A stretch of 64,000 nucleotides of DNA, taken from assembly GCA_003164035.1 (NCBI GenBank), contig PLRS01000155.1, positions 10,987 to 74,986 of the forward strand, written 5' to 3'. The position numbers and the translations under genes were made by a program. Positions 1 through 8,916 of the stretch are shown one piece after another; positions within the stretch are counted from its first letter, which is position 1; each line of letters opens with the position of its first letter. The notes beneath the pieces were generated by a model. That model searched no databases and had not been told where the DNA came from. It saw nothing but the letters and a program-made list of their open reading frames with translations. This DNA is from Bryobacterales bacterium. Lineage in GTDB: Bacteria > Acidobacteriota > Terriglobia > Bryobacterales > Bryobacteraceae.

Positions 1-76
1 GCCGCCTAAAAAGGCGGCTGCGGGCAGAATTGCCCGCCCCTTACGCAGGCGGGCGGCGGCTGGAAAAGTATGATGT

Positions 77-224
77 GGGCGCTTAACCGATTCGGGCAAC
101 CGCTCCCTCGCGGTCGCGGCTCGGTAAGTGACTGAAAACACGCGGCACTCGAAACCGAGCCGCGACCGGGAGGGAGCGGTTGCCGCGCCTAAACCGTGAA
201 ATCCCCAGATCAGTTAAGCACCCT
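77..224. repeat. Long palindromic repeat, copy A (LP family)
   Basis: The ends are inverted copies of GCTTAACC / GGTTAAGCACCC. Inside them two arms reading CAACCGCTCCCTCGCGGTCG and its near-complement (CGAGCCGCGACC...GGGAGCGG) can fold into a long stem with a loop of about 25 nt. The same unit recurs at 826-974, 19627-19760, 36822-37284 (interrupted), 49760-49890 and 58355-58437. There is no open reading frame inside, so it resembles a non-autonomous MITE or a large REP-like element. Bases 1-76 hold two further small hairpins (GCCGCC/GGCGGC and GCGGGC/GCCCGC) and no gene. Confidence 0.8.
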
Positions 225-253
225 CCGAAACCCATCCGGTGCAGCCGACGCCC

Positions 254-793
254 CTATCCGGCCGCGCAAACGGTTCCCAGTCCCCTCACCTGCGCATACA
301 AAAATTGGTCCAGTATCCGGCCATCCTTGATCGCACTGCTGCGTAGCCGGCCTTCCAAAACATACCCGGCCTTTTCCAATACCCGGCACGACGCGGAATT
401 GTGGGCATACGGTTCGGCATAGATCCGCACCAGCCGAAACTGCGCAAAGGCGTAATCGGTAAACCGGGCGACCGTCTCCGTCATGATCCCCTTGCCCCAA
501 TACGGCTCGGCCAGCCAGTAGCCCATCTCCGCCGTCAAACGATAAACGTCTGGTTTGGGCCCAATTCCTATGCCGCCGATGGCTTCTTCCCGAGTTGCAA
601 TGGCAAAGTAGGTTGTGGGGCTTTGACGTTCCACCATCGCCAGGAACGCCGCCGCGCTGGCCTCATTATAGGGATGCGGAAAGGCATCGGTCAGGTTTAG
701 CCACACCTTTCGGTTATTGGCGTATTTCACCAGCGCGTCCACATCGTGGTTGCTCCACGAGCGAATCTCTCCGTAGGAAGTCGAAACCGGCAT
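254..793 (-). CDS. GNAT family N-acetyltransferase (RimJ/RimL type)
   Basis: This is a cytoplasmic acetyl-CoA-dependent N-acetyltransferase; the substrate cannot be told from sequence. The acetyl-CoA loop reads EPYWGKGIMTE near residue 100, and the late motif NSASCRVLEKAGY near residue 130 is typical of the RimJ/RimL subfamily that modifies ribosomal protein N-termini or small molecules. The length of 179 residues is normal. An in-frame ATG nine codons upstream (820) exists but lies against palindromic repeat B. The inner ATG has a purine-rich AGAGGG stretch upstream and gives the usual family N-terminus, so I prefer it. The gene stands alone between two LP repeats. Confidence 0.85.
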   Translation of the reverse strand: MPVSTSYGEIRSWSNHDVDALVKYANNRKVWLNLTDAFPHPYNEASAAAFLAMVERQSPTTYFAIATREEAIGGIGIGPKPDVYRLTAEMGYWLAEPYWGKGIMTETVARFTDYAFAQFRLVRIYAEPYAHNSASCRVLEKAGYVLEGRLRSSAIKDGRILDQFLYAQVRGLGTVCAAG

Positions 794-825
794 CGGTAGC
801 TTCACCCTCTCACAATACATCCGCG

Positions 826-974
826 GGGGTGCTTAACCGGTCTGACAACCGCTCCCTCGCGGTCGCGGCTCGGTAAGTAACTGCCAACACGCGACGTCCG
901 AAACCGAGCCGCGACCGCCAGGGAGCGGTTGCCGGGCCCAAACTGCGAAATCCCCAAATCGGTTAAGCACCCCT
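826..974. repeat. Long palindromic repeat, copy B (LP family)
   Basis: This copy is nearly identical in plan to copy A. It runs from GGGTGCTTAACCGG at the left to GGTTAAGCACCCC at the right, with the same two CCGCTCCCTCGCGGTCG arms. It occupies almost the whole gap between the GNAT gene and valS, so the two genes are bracketed by LP copies at 77-224 and 826-974. It has no coding capacity. Confidence 0.85.
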
Positions 975-1028
975 TGCGATCCGCCCCTAAATCCCATTGC
1001 CGCCTCGCGTTATAGTGGTTATTTCCCC

Positions 1029-3695
1029 ATGCAAATTGAGAAAGTCTACGAGCCCCAGCGGTTCGAACCACAGTGGGCTCAGTGGTGGATCGATTCCGGT
1101 ATCTTCCGTGCCTCCTCACGGGCGGGCGGGCGGGTATTCTCGCTCGTCATTCCTCCGCCCAACGTGACCGGAGTGCTGCACATCGGCCACATGCTGGAAC
1201 ACACCGAAATCGATGTCACCGTCCGCTGGCATCGCATGCTGGGCCACAACACGCTCTGGCTGCCCGGCACCGATCACGCCGGTATCGCCACCCAGATGGT
1301 GGTGGAGCGCAAACTGGCTGAAGAGGGCGTCAATCGTCTCGACCTGGGCCGCGAAGCCTTCGAGAAGCGCGTCTGGGAGTGGAAAGCGCAATACGGCGAC
1401 ACCATCAAGAGCCAGATGATCCGCCTGGGCGCGAGCTGCGATTGGAGCCGTGAGCGCTTCACCCTCGATCCCGGCCTGAGCCGCGCGGTGCGCGAAGTGT
1501 TCGTGCAACTGTACGAAAAAGGGCTGATCTATCGCGGCGAGTACATGGTCAACTGGTGCCCGCGCTGCCAGACCGCGCTCTCCGATCTGGAAGTGAGTCA
1601 CACCGAAGCCGCCGGCCACCTGTGGCACCTGCGCTATCCGGTCAACGGATTGAAAGACCGGTACCTGGTAGTCGCCACCACGCGCCCGGAAACCATGCTG
1701 GGCGATACCGCCGTAGCCGTCAATCCCACCGATCCGCGCTACGCGGACCTGCACGGCCGCACCGTACAGTTGCCGCTGATGGATCGCGAGATCCCCATCA
1801 TCGCCGACGAGCTGGCCGATCCCGAATTCGGCACCGGCGTGGTAAAGGTCACGCCCGCTCACGACCCCAACGATTTCGAAGCCGGCCGCCGTCACAACCT
1901 TCCCAAGATCCAGGTGATCGACGAGCACGCCGCCATGACCGCGGCCGCCGGCCCGTACGCCGGCCTGGACCGCTTCGAAGCCCGCAAACGCGTCCTGGCC
2001 GATCTGGAAAAACTGGGCGCGCTGGTCAAGATCGAAGAGTACAAGCTCAACCTGGGCAAGTGCGACCGCTGCAAGACCGTGGTCGAGCCGCTGGTTTCCA
2101 CGCAATGGTTCGTCAAGACCAAACCGCTGGCGGAGAAAGCTATCCAAGCCGTCGAAAGCGGCCGCATCGCCTTCATCCCGGCCAATTGGTCGAAGACCTA
2201 TTTCGAGTGGATGTACAACATCCGCGACTGGTGCATTTCGCGCCAGCTCTGGTGGGGGCACCGCATTCCCGCCTGGCACTGCGGGACGTGCAAACAGATT
2301 ACCGTGGCGCGGGAAGCGCCGGCGGCCTGCGCGCATTGCGGCTCCGCGGAAATCCGGCAGGATACCGACGTGCTCGATACCTGGTTCAGCTCCGGGTTGT
2401 GGCCGTTCTCCACTCTCGGCTGGCCGGAACAGACCGAAGACCTGGCCGTCTACTACCCCACTTCGCTGCTCATCACCGGCTTCGACATCCTGTTCTTCTG
2501 GGTGGCGCGCATGGCCATGCTGGGCATCGAATTCATGGGCGACGTGCCGTTTCGCGAAGTCTACATCCACGGCCTGGTGCGCGACGCCGAACGCCAGAAA
2601 ATGTCCAAGACTCGGGGCAATACCATCGATCCGCTGGTGGTGACGGAAAAATATGGCACCGACGCGGTGCGCATGGCGCTGCTGCAGGGCGCCGCGCCGG
2701 GCACCGATATCGTCCTGACCGAAGAGCGCATGGAAAGCTCGCGCGCCTTCGCCAATAAGATCTGGAACGCGGCCAGGTTCCTGTTCCTTCACATGGAGCG
2801 CTCCGGCGTGGAGCCCTGGGTCCCGGCCAGCCTGGAAGAGTTCCGGCCCGAAGCGGACCCGGTCACCCTGGCCGTTCCCATCGAGGACCGCTGGATCTTC
2901 AGCCGCCTGAACAGTTGCGCCGAACAAGCCAACCATGCCATCGAAACCTATCGCTACCACGAAGCCGCGCAGGTGCTGTGGCACTTCTTCTGGCACGAAT
3001 TCTGCGACTGGTACCTGGAGCTGAAAAAGCAGCGCTTCGAAGAGAACAGCGGACTCACCCCCGCGTGGCGAAACACGCTGGCGGCGTTTGAAACCGCGCT
3101 GCGCCTGCTCCATCCCGCCATGCCGTTCCTCACCGAGGAGCTTTGGCAGCGGCTGGCCAAAGGCGCCGAACGGCCGGCTTCCATCGCCCTGGCCCCTTAC
3201 CCGCAATACAGCCAGCAGGGCGCGGACCACCGGGCCGAACGGGAAATCGAAGTGTTGCAGGAGGTGGTGACGCTGGCGCGAACGTTGCGCACCGAGGCCA
3301 AGCTCGATCCCAAACTGCAGCTCTCCGGGACGCTCTATTCGCGCAACGCCGGCCTCGGGATCGCCGAGCGTCACACCGCGGCCATTCAGAAACTGGCCAA
3401 TGTGGCGCTGGAATTCCGCGCCGGGGAGGCCCCCAAAGCGGCGGTCGCCAAGCGCTCCACCGCCGAATTCGACCTGGTGCTGAACGTTCCCCAATCGCAG
3501 CAGGAGGCGCTCCGAAAACGTCTCGACAAAGACAGGGCCCAGCTTCAGAAAAACGTCGCCAGCGGCACCAGGCAGTTGAACGATCCGGTATTTCTAGGCA
3601 AAGCCCCCGCTCACGTAGTCGAAACCATCCGGCAGAAACTGGCCGAATACGAAGCCCAGTTGCGAAAGATAGACGACGAGCTGGCCGGCCTATGA
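1029..3695 (+). CDS. valS: valyl-tRNA synthetase
   Basis: The protein charges tRNA-Val with valine in the cytoplasm. Class I signatures are complete: HIGH at residues 51-54 and KMSKT at 524-528. Between them lies the large CP1 editing domain with [15 protein letters not shown]. Cysteine pairs (CPRC, CDRC, CGTC/CAHC) look like structural zinc sites. The last ~70 residues form the charged coiled-coil arm characteristic of ValRS. The length of 888 residues is normal. The ATG at 1029 gives the usual [11 protein letters not shown]-terminus. The stop codon overlaps the nadC start (ATGA), so the two genes are probably translationally coupled. Confidence 0.98.
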   Translation: MQIEKVYEPQRFEPQWAQWWIDSGIFRASSRAGGRVFSLVIPPPNVTGVLHIGHMLEHTEIDVTVRWHRMLGHNTLWLPGTDHAGIATQMVVERKLAEEGVNRLDLGREAFEKRVWEWKAQYGDTIKSQMIRLGASCDWSRERFTLDPGLSRAVREVFVQLYEKGLIYRGEYMVNWCPRCQTALSDLEVSHTEAAGHLWHLRYPVNGLKDRYLVVATTRPETMLGDTAVAVNPTDPRYADLHGRTVQLPLMDREIPIIADELADPEFGTGVVKVTPAHDPNDFEAGRRHNLPKIQVIDEHAAMTAAAGPYAGLDRFEARKRVLADLEKLGALVKIEEYKLNLGKCDRCKTVVEPLVSTQWFVKTKPLAEKAIQAVESGRIAFIPANWSKTYFEWMYNIRDWCISRQLWWGHRIPAWHCGTCKQITVAREAPAACAHCGSAEIRQDTDVLDTWFSSGLWPFSTLGWPEQTEDLAVYYPTSLLITGFDILFFWVARMAMLGIEFMGDVPFREVYIHGLVRDAERQKMSKTRGNTIDPLVVTEKYGTDAVRMALLQGAAPGTDIVLTEERMESSRAFANKIWNAARFLFLHMERSGVEPWVPASLEEFRPEADPVTLAVPIEDRWIFSRLNSCAEQANHAIETYRYHEAAQVLWHFFWHEFCDWYLELKKQRFEENSGLTPAWRNTLAAFETALRLLHPAMPFLTEELWQRLAKGAERPASIALAPYPQYSQQGADHRAEREIEVLQEVVTLARTLRTEAKLDPKLQLSGTLYSRNAGLGIAERHTAAIQKLANVALEFRAGEAPKAAVAKRSTAEFDLVLNVPQSQQEALRKRLDKDRAQLQKNVASGTRQLNDPVFLGKAPAHVVETIRQKLAEYEAQLRKIDDELAGL

Positions 3696-4492
3696 GCCTC
3701 GCCATCGTCCGCCTGGCTCTGGAAGAAGACATCGGCACTGGCGACGTCACCAGCCGCGCGTGCGTGCCCGCGTCGCGGCAGGCCAGCGGCCGCTTCCTGG
3801 CGCGCCAGAGTCTGATCGTTGCGGGTCTGGAGGTGCTGGAGGAGATTTACCCGGAAGGCCTGGAAATTCGCAAGCGGAACGGCGACCGCTGCGCCGATGG
3901 CGAAATCGTGGCGACAGTTTCCGGCAATGCGCGGGAATTGCTCGAGCGCGAACGCGTGGCTCTTAATTTTCTGCAGCGGCTGAGCGGGGTGGCAACTCTG
4001 GCCCGGCGCTACGCCGATGCCGTAGCCGGTACCCGGTGCCGCGTTCTCGATACGCGCAAGACCACCCCCGGCATGCGCATGCTGGAAAAAGCCGCGGCCC
4101 ACGCCGGCGGCGTCACCAATCACCGCTTCGGGCTGTGGGACGCCGTCCTCATCAAGAACAACCACATCGCCGCCGCCGGGGGCGTTCGCCAGGCGATGGA
4201 AGGCGCGCGGGCGCGCGGCCTCGAAATCGAAATCGAAGTGCGCACCCGCGCCGAGCTGGCCGAGGCTCTGGCGTGCGGAGCGGGCCATCTGCTGCTGGAC
4301 AATCTCACCCCCTCCGAAGCTAGCCGGTGGATTCGAGAGATCGCAGGCCGCGCCACGGTGGAACTTTCCGGCGGCATCACGCTCGATAACGTGCGCTCCT
4401 ACGCGGAGACCGGCGCCGATTTCGTCTCCTGCGGCGCCATCACCCATTCCGCCCCGGCCGCAGACCTGAGCTTTCGGTTGGAACTGGCGTGA
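3692..4492 (+). CDS. nadC: nicotinate-nucleotide pyrophosphorylase (quinolinate phosphoribosyltransferase)
   Basis: This enzyme converts quinolinate and PRPP to nicotinate mononucleotide in de novo NAD synthesis. It starts [11 protein letters not shown] near the N-terminus and carries the family signature [12 protein letters not shown], then [15 protein letters not shown] and the late LDN.T..E and ELSGGI segments that line the PRPP/quinolinate site. It has 266 residues, usual for NadC. I chose the ATG that overlaps the valS stop. nadA and nadB are not in the window. The following gene birA is separated by a palindromic repeat. Confidence 0.96.
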   Translation: MSLAIVRLALEEDIGTGDVTSRACVPASRQASGRFLARQSLIVAGLEVLEEIYPEGLEIRKRNGDRCADGEIVATVSGNARELLERERVALNFLQRLSGVATLARRYADAVAGTRCRVLDTRKTTPGMRMLEKAAAHAGGVTNHRFGLWDAVLIKNNHIAAAGGVRQAMEGARARGLEIEIEVRTRAELAEALACGAGHLLLDNLTPSEASRWIREIAGRATVELSGGITLDNVRSYAETGADFVSCGAITHSAPAADLSFRLELA

Positions 4493-4538
4493 GGCGGGAA
4501 TGCACTTCTTTGCAGGCTGTGTGGAGCAGCCTGCCTCT

Positions 4539-4621
4539 GTGGGGCAGACCATCGTTTTTTGTGGTCTGCCAGCAGGATGTTCTTTGCAGGGCAGACCACA
4601 AGAAACGATGGTCTGCCCCAC
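4539..4621. repeat. GTGGGRCA-capped double hairpin, complete copy
   Basis: There are two adjacent perfect 8-bp hairpins, GCAGACCA/TGGTCTGC at 4544-4569 and again at 4591-4616. They are arranged head to head so that the whole unit is also an inverted repeat beginning GTGGGGCA and ending TGCCCCAC. It ends one base before the birA start codon. A small extra hairpin GGCTG/CAGCC lies just upstream at 4515-4531. A related double hairpin with compensating changes lies at 46387-46478. Confidence 0.85.
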
Positions 4622-4622
4622 T

Positions 4623-5351
4623 ATGACCTCCTTCGACATCGACCTTCTCCGCCGCGCATTCCCCGATCGGCGCATCGACTACTACCCCTCCATCGCCTCC
4701 ACCATGGCCGCGGCCGCTGGGTTGGATCTCCGCTCGATCGTGCTGGCCGATGAGCAGACCGCCGGCCAGGGCCGTCATGGACACGCCTGGCACTCGGAAC
4801 CTTGCGCCGGCATCTACTGCTCCATGGTGCTGCCGCCCACCCCGCTGCTGACGCTCGCGCTGGGGCTGGCCACCGCCGAGGCAATCGCTTCCGCCGCCGG
4901 CATCGCCTGCGACCTGCGCTGGCCCAACGACGTCATGCTGGGCGGCCGAAAGCTGGCCGGCATCCTGGTGCAGTTGGTCGATGGGCGCGCCATTGCCGGC
5001 ATCGGCATCAACGTCGCCCACCGCCGGTTTCCGCCGGAGCTCGAAACCGAAGCTACCTCCCTCGCCCTCGCCTGGAAGGGTTCCGCACCGCTCCCTTCGC
5101 GGGAGGAAATCCTGCTGGCCCTGGTCCGCGCGGTGGACGAATTCACCGGCGAAGACGCGCCCACCATCGTGCGGCTGTTTACGCACGCCTCCAGCTACGC
5201 TTCCGGCCGGCGCGTGGTGGTAAACTTGCCGGACGGGACCATCGCCGGCACTACCTGCGGTCTGGACGATGCGGGTTTTCTCCGGCTTCGGCGGGACGAC
5301 GGAACGGTTACCTTGATCCTGGCGGGAGGGGTGCGTGCTTCTGGCACTTGA
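4623..5351 (+). CDS. birA: biotin--[acetyl-CoA-carboxylase] ligase, without regulatory domain
   Basis: The enzyme activates biotin as biotinyl-AMP and attaches it to the biotin carboxyl carrier protein. Visible motifs are DEQTAGQGRHGHAW (biotinyl-AMP loop), LRWPNDVMLGGRKLAGIL, and a C-terminal SH3-like part. At 242 residues it lacks the N-terminal winged helix of E. coli BirA, so it is a monofunctional ligase. A longer frame from 4500 would translate through the repeat and gives no family sequence, so the ATG at 4623 is preferred. No Shine-Dalgarno is visible because the repeat abuts the start. It overlaps coaX by 17 nt. Confidence 0.94.
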   Translation: MTSFDIDLLRRAFPDRRIDYYPSIASTMAAAAGLDLRSIVLADEQTAGQGRHGHAWHSEPCAGIYCSMVLPPTPLLTLALGLATAEAIASAAGIACDLRWPNDVMLGGRKLAGILVQLVDGRAIAGIGINVAHRRFPPELETEATSLALAWKGSAPLPSREEILLALVRAVDEFTGEDAPTIVRLFTHASSYASGRRVVVNLPDGTIAGTTCGLDDAGFLRLRRDDGTVTLILAGGVRASGT

Positions 5352-6120
5352 CGCGGGCAACAGCAATATCACCATCGGCGCTTTCGAGGGCCAGCGGCTG
5401 CTGAGCCAGTGGCGGCTGCGCACGGTTCACGAGCAGACCGCCGACGAGTGGGGCATCCTGCTGCGCAACCTGTTCTCGCCGGCCGGCCTCGAAATCGGCG
5501 CCATCGACGGCATCATTATTGCGAGCGTGGTCCCGCCCATCGATTCCACCCTGGCCTTCATGACCGAACGGTATTTCGGTACCGCGGCGATGTTTGTCAC
5601 GCCGCGCACCGATATCGGCCTGGCCATCCGCTACGACAACCCCAACGAAGTGGGCGCCGACCGGCTGTGCAACGGCGTGGCCGGGTTCTACAAATATGGC
5701 GGCCCGTGCATTGTGGTGGACATGGGCACCACCATCAATTTCGACGTGATTTCGCGCGACGGCGAATACCTGGGCGGAGCCATCGCCGTGGGCATCGGCA
5801 TCGCCATCGAAGCCCTGTTCGCCCGCACCGCGCGGCTGCCGCTGGTCGATTTCGGCGCCCCCAAACAAGTGATCGGAACCAACACCGTCGCCAGCATGCA
5901 ATCGGGTTTGTACTATGGTGCCATCGGCATGATCGACGGCATCGTGGAGCGCATCGTGGCGGAGTTGGGCGCCGATACCAAGGTCATCGCCACCGGCGGC
6001 CAGGCCCGCATGATCGTCAGCGGCTCGCGCTATCTGAAGATCGTCGACGACCACCTGACGCTCGAAGGCCTGCGCATGATCTGGGATCGCAACCAGGGCA
6101 AAAAAGCCGACGGGCAGTGA
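5335..6120 (+). CDS. coaX: type III pantothenate kinase
   Basis: CoaX phosphorylates pantothenate in the first step of coenzyme A synthesis and is not feedback-inhibited by CoA. The ASKHA-fold signatures are present: the opening LALDAGNSNITIGAF phosphate loop, NEVGADRLCN around residue 105, VVDMGTTINFDV with the catalytic Asp, and a late ATGGQA. The length of 261 residues is typical. The start is a GTG inside the end of birA; birA-coaX is a common gene pair. Translation is probably coupled to birA. Confidence 0.96.
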   Translation: MLLALDAGNSNITIGAFEGQRLLSQWRLRTVHEQTADEWGILLRNLFSPAGLEIGAIDGIIIASVVPPIDSTLAFMTERYFGTAAMFVTPRTDIGLAIRYDNPNEVGADRLCNGVAGFYKYGGPCIVVDMGTTINFDVISRDGEYLGGAIAVGIGIAIEALFARTARLPLVDFGAPKQVIGTNTVASMQSGLYYGAIGMIDGIVERIVAELGADTKVIATGGQARMIVSGSRYLKIVDDHLTLEGLRMIWDRNQGKKADGQ

Positions 6121-6183
6121 ACTACGTTACGCAAGGGTGCGCAAGTCTCATGGCGGCGACGGCCCGTGCCATAATTGTCACGT

Positions 6184-6669
6184 ATGGAGACGGCCTCGAC
6201 ATCCGTTGCCGAATATCTCTCTTCCGTCTATGATCCCGACATGGATTTTGTGGATGGGGAGCTTGAGGACCGCAATGTGGGCGAAAAAGACCATGCGAAG
6301 CTGCAATTCAAGTTAGCGAAACTGCTGGAAGCTTCCGGAAACTATTTCGTGGCCATCGAAACGCGAATTCAGGTGTCGTCTACGCGTTTTCGTATCCCCG
6401 ACGTTTGTGTTTACGAGGAGGAGCCGGAAGAACAGATTTTCACCACGCCACCATTGCTGGTTGCGGAAATTCTCTCGCCGGAAGACCGCATGAGCCGGAT
6501 GCAGCGAAAGATCGAGGACTACCGCGCGATGGGCTGTCCCGACATTTGGATCCTGGACCCCTGGCGCCGTAAGGCCTACCGGTTCGACGGCGCCTCCACG
6601 GTCGAAGTGCAAGACGAGCTTTCTACGCACGATTCCGGCATCCGCATTCTCCTTTCCGAACTTTTCTGA
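6184..6669 (+). CDS. Uma2 family (DUF820) PD-(D/E)XK nuclease-fold protein
   Basis: The family is a restriction-endonuclease-fold group expanded in cyanobacteria and acidobacteria, with unknown cellular role. The nuclease core is visible: FRIPDVCVYEEE supplies the Asp, and LLVAEILSPEDR followed by KIEDYRAMGCPDIWILDP supplies the Glu and the lysine-bearing helix. It has 161 residues from ATG 6184; a TTG three codons earlier is possible. It lies 63 bp after coaX and 2 bp before the next gene, on the same strand, so it may be read from the same transcript. A function in DNA repair or mobile-element biology is only a guess. Confidence 0.85.
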   Translation: METASTSVAEYLSSVYDPDMDFVDGELEDRNVGEKDHAKLQFKLAKLLEASGNYFVAIETRIQVSSTRFRIPDVCVYEEEPEEQIFTTPPLLVAEILSPEDRMSRMQRKIEDYRAMGCPDIWILDPWRRKAYRFDGASTVEVQDELSTHDSGIRILLSELF

Positions 6670-6671
6670 GT

Positions 6672-7325
6672 TTGAACTACTTCAACTATTTCACCGAAAT
6701 CGAAGAGCACTTTCAGCGGGCGCGCGGCACCAGCCTGTTCTTGCTGTCGCCGCTCGATTGGGCGCTGGCGGAAAGCTGGAAGAACCAGGAGGTGCCTCTC
6801 GAAGCGGTGCTGCGCGGCATCGAGATCGCTTTCGAAAAATGGCGATCGCGCAAGGTCAAGACCCAACTGGTGAACTCGCTCGCCTTCTGCGCCCAGTCCG
6901 TGCTCACCGAGGCCCAGAAAATGGCCGGCGGCGATACCCGTCCGGAACGCGCCGCCGCCCCGGCATTTGCCACCGAAGAACTGCGCGCGTATCTTTCGGC
7001 CAACGCGCGCGCCCTGCCGCCCGGCTACGAGGAGATTGCCGCCTCACTCGACAGCCTGGCGAAAGATGTCGAACGGCTGGCCACCGACCTGGAAGCCCTG
7101 GAACAGCGCCTGACCGTGCTGGAAGAGAAAATGATCGCCCATGCGCGCGCCCGCCAATCCGAAGAACAGGCGCTGGCCTCGCGCCGGGAACTGGACCGCC
7201 AGTTGCGCCCCTATCGTTCGAAGATGACCGCGCCGCAGTTGGGGTTGCTCGAAAAGCAGTACCTGGAACGCAACCTGCTCGAACAGGCCGGCCTGCCTCG
7301 TCTGAGCTTGTTCTACATGCGGTAG
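6672..7325 (+). CDS. hypothetical coiled-coil protein
   Basis: I do not recognise this 217-residue protein. It has no signal peptide. Residues 1-75 are a helical, aromatic-rich part (NYFNYFTEIEEHF; LLSPLDWALAESW) and residues ~115-190 form a strong heptad coiled coil (LAKDVERLATDLEALEQRL). The start is an inferred TTG two bases after the Uma2 stop. A GTGGGRCA-type hairpin begins 3 nt after the stop codon. The tight spacing suggests co-expression with the upstream gene. The N-terminal half recalls acidobacterial proteins annotated only as hypothetical. Confidence 0.7.
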   Translation: MNYFNYFTEIEEHFQRARGTSLFLLSPLDWALAESWKNQEVPLEAVLRGIEIAFEKWRSRKVKTQLVNSLAFCAQSVLTEAQKMAGGDTRPERAAAPAFATEELRAYLSANARALPPGYEEIAASLDSLAKDVERLATDLEALEQRLTVLEEKMIAHARARQSEEQALASRRELDRQLRPYRSKMTAPQLGLLEKQYLERNLLEQAGLPRLSLFYMR

Positions 7326-7328
7326 AAC

Positions 7329-7362
7329 GTGGGGTATACCATCGTTCTTTGTGGTGCCCTGC
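7329..7362. repeat. GTGGGRCA-capped hairpin, half copy
   Basis: The sequence opens GTGGGGTATACCATCG and closes TGTGGTGCCCTGC. It is a diverged single half of the unit at 4539-4621. It starts 3 nt after the stop codon of the preceding gene. Confidence 0.6.
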
Positions 7363-7407
7363 AATTGGTCATAGGCCACTACTACCACTCTTCGTTAGCG
7401 AGACACT

Positions 7408-8892
7408 ATGAGAATGACCAATCCCTCGTTCGTATTGTTGCTGTGCGCCGCCGCTCTGCCGGCGTTCGGCCAAAAGGTCGCGGTTTCCTGGGACAACGTT
7501 CAAAGCGTTTCCAAAACTACAGCGACCTTGCAGGTGGTGGTGAACCCTCCCCTGCGGCCCGGGTCCGCCGTTCGCGACCGGGCCTATGCCGCCGTCCGCG
7601 GGCTGGGCGCCGACTACGTGCGATACGTACCCTGGCTGCCGTATCCCAGGCTGGGCGTGGCGGAATTGGAGCCGCCCGCCGGTGGCCGCACGTCGTGGGA
7701 TTTTTCGTCGATCGACCCCATGACGGAGGATTTCCTGAATGCCACCGCCGGCCACTCCGCTATCCTGAATTTCAGCACGACGCCGCAGTGGATGTGGGTC
7801 ACGCCGCAGCCCGTCGCGTATCCGGCCGACCCCGACCAGGCGATTTGGAATTACACCCAGGGCACGCGCTTGCGCGATCCATCCGGCAAAGAGTTGGGCG
7901 CCTACTATGCCCGGCTCGTGAGCTGGTATGTGAACGGCGGATTCACCGACGAGTATGGCAAGCGGCATGAATCCGGGCATCACTTTAAAATCCCGTATTG
8001 GGAAGTGCTGAACGAGGCCGACTTCGAACACAAAATGACCCCGGAGCAATATACGCTTTGTTACGACGCCATTGTTTCCGCGATCAAGGCCGTGGCGCCG
8101 CAAATGAAGTTTGTCGGGCTCGCGCTGGCGGGGCCTTCCGCTAACCCCCGCATGTTCGAATATTTCCTGAACCGGGCCAACCATAAACCCGGCATTCCCC
8201 TGGATATGATCTCGTATCACTTCTACGCCACGCCCGGCGCCGACCAGACTCCGGAGGTCCAGCAGTTTACATTTTTCGAGCAGGCCGACCATTTCCTGAC
8301 TACCGTGAGGTTCGTCGAGGCAATCCGCAAGCGCCTCGCTCCCGCCACGCGAACCACCGTGAATGAAATCGGATCCATTTCAGCCGACGATGGCTTGCAG
8401 GACAAGCCCGGCCACGTCACGGCACCGATCCCGGATTCGTATTGGGCACTTTCCGGGGCCACCTACGCTTACGTCTTCGGGCAGCTTGCCACGCTCGGTA
8501 TCGACGTCGCCGGCGAATCCCAACTCGTGGGTTACCCCACCCAGTTTCCCAGCGTTTCCATGGTGGACTGGAACACCGGCGAGCCCAATCCCCGCTTTCG
8601 CGTGCTCGAATTGTTGAAGAATAATTTCGGTCCCGGCGACAAGATCGTAGGCACCTCCTCCGGTACGTCCGCCGTCTACGCGCTCGGCTTTATCGGGCGT
8701 AGCGGCGGGGAGCACAAGCTCCTGCTGGTGAACAAGCGGGATCGCAGCGTCGAATTGACTCTGCCTCAGCGCGCCAAGAAAGTGGAGTTTGTCGACCAGA
8801 CCACGAAAAGCAATCCGCCCGCCTCGCGGGAGTTGTCGGAAGACAAGTACACGCTGGGCGGCTTGGGCGTCGCGGTTGTCACCCTGCAATAG
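7408..8892 (+). CDS. exported glycoside hydrolase, GH39/clan A-like (beta-xylosidase-type)
   Basis: A Sec signal peptide (residues 1-21, cut near AFG-Q) precedes a (beta/alpha)8 retaining-glycosidase domain. The acid/base is probably E203 in YWEVLNEAD and the nucleophile E320 in TTVNEIG, the spacing expected for clan GH-A. MISYHFYA at ~268 matches the strand-7 region. The C-terminal ~90 residues form a beta domain. The protein should act outside the cytoplasmic membrane on plant or microbial polysaccharide fragments; the true substrate (xylosides versus others) is not determined by the motifs. The next gene, gmd, follows after 24 bp and may be unrelated in function. Confidence 0.8.
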   Translation: MRMTNPSFVLLLCAAALPAFGQKVAVSWDNVQSVSKTTATLQVVVNPPLRPGSAVRDRAYAAVRGLGADYVRYVPWLPYPRLGVAELEPPAGGRTSWDFSSIDPMTEDFLNATAGHSAILNFSTTPQWMWVTPQPVAYPADPDQAIWNYTQGTRLRDPSGKELGAYYARLVSWYVNGGFTDEYGKRHESGHHFKIPYWEVLNEADFEHKMTPEQYTLCYDAIVSAIKAVAPQMKFVGLALAGPSANPRMFEYFLNRANHKPGIPLDMISYHFYATPGADQTPEVQQFTFFEQADHFLTTVRFVEAIRKRLAPATRTTVNEIGSISADDGLQDKPGHVTAPIPDSYWALSGATYAYVFGQLATLGIDVAGESQLVGYPTQFPSVSMVDWNTGEPNPRFRVLELLKNNFGPGDKIVGTSSGTSAVYALGFIGRSGGEHKLLLVNKRDRSVELTLPQRAKKVEFVDQTTKSNPPASRELSEDKYTLGGLGVAVVTLQ

Positions 8893-8916
8893 GCGTGATG
8901 CTACCATCAGTAGCTC

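Noticed and set aside
77-974. Paired LP copies around the GNAT gene as a composite transposon
   Set aside because: Two copies flank the gene, but there is no transposase or visible target duplication, and other copies are solitary; chance spacing is as likely.
1116-3494. 792-codon open frame on the minus strand
   Set aside because: It is the antisense shadow of valS, long only because of high GC; its translation is Arg/Gly/His-rich and matches no family.
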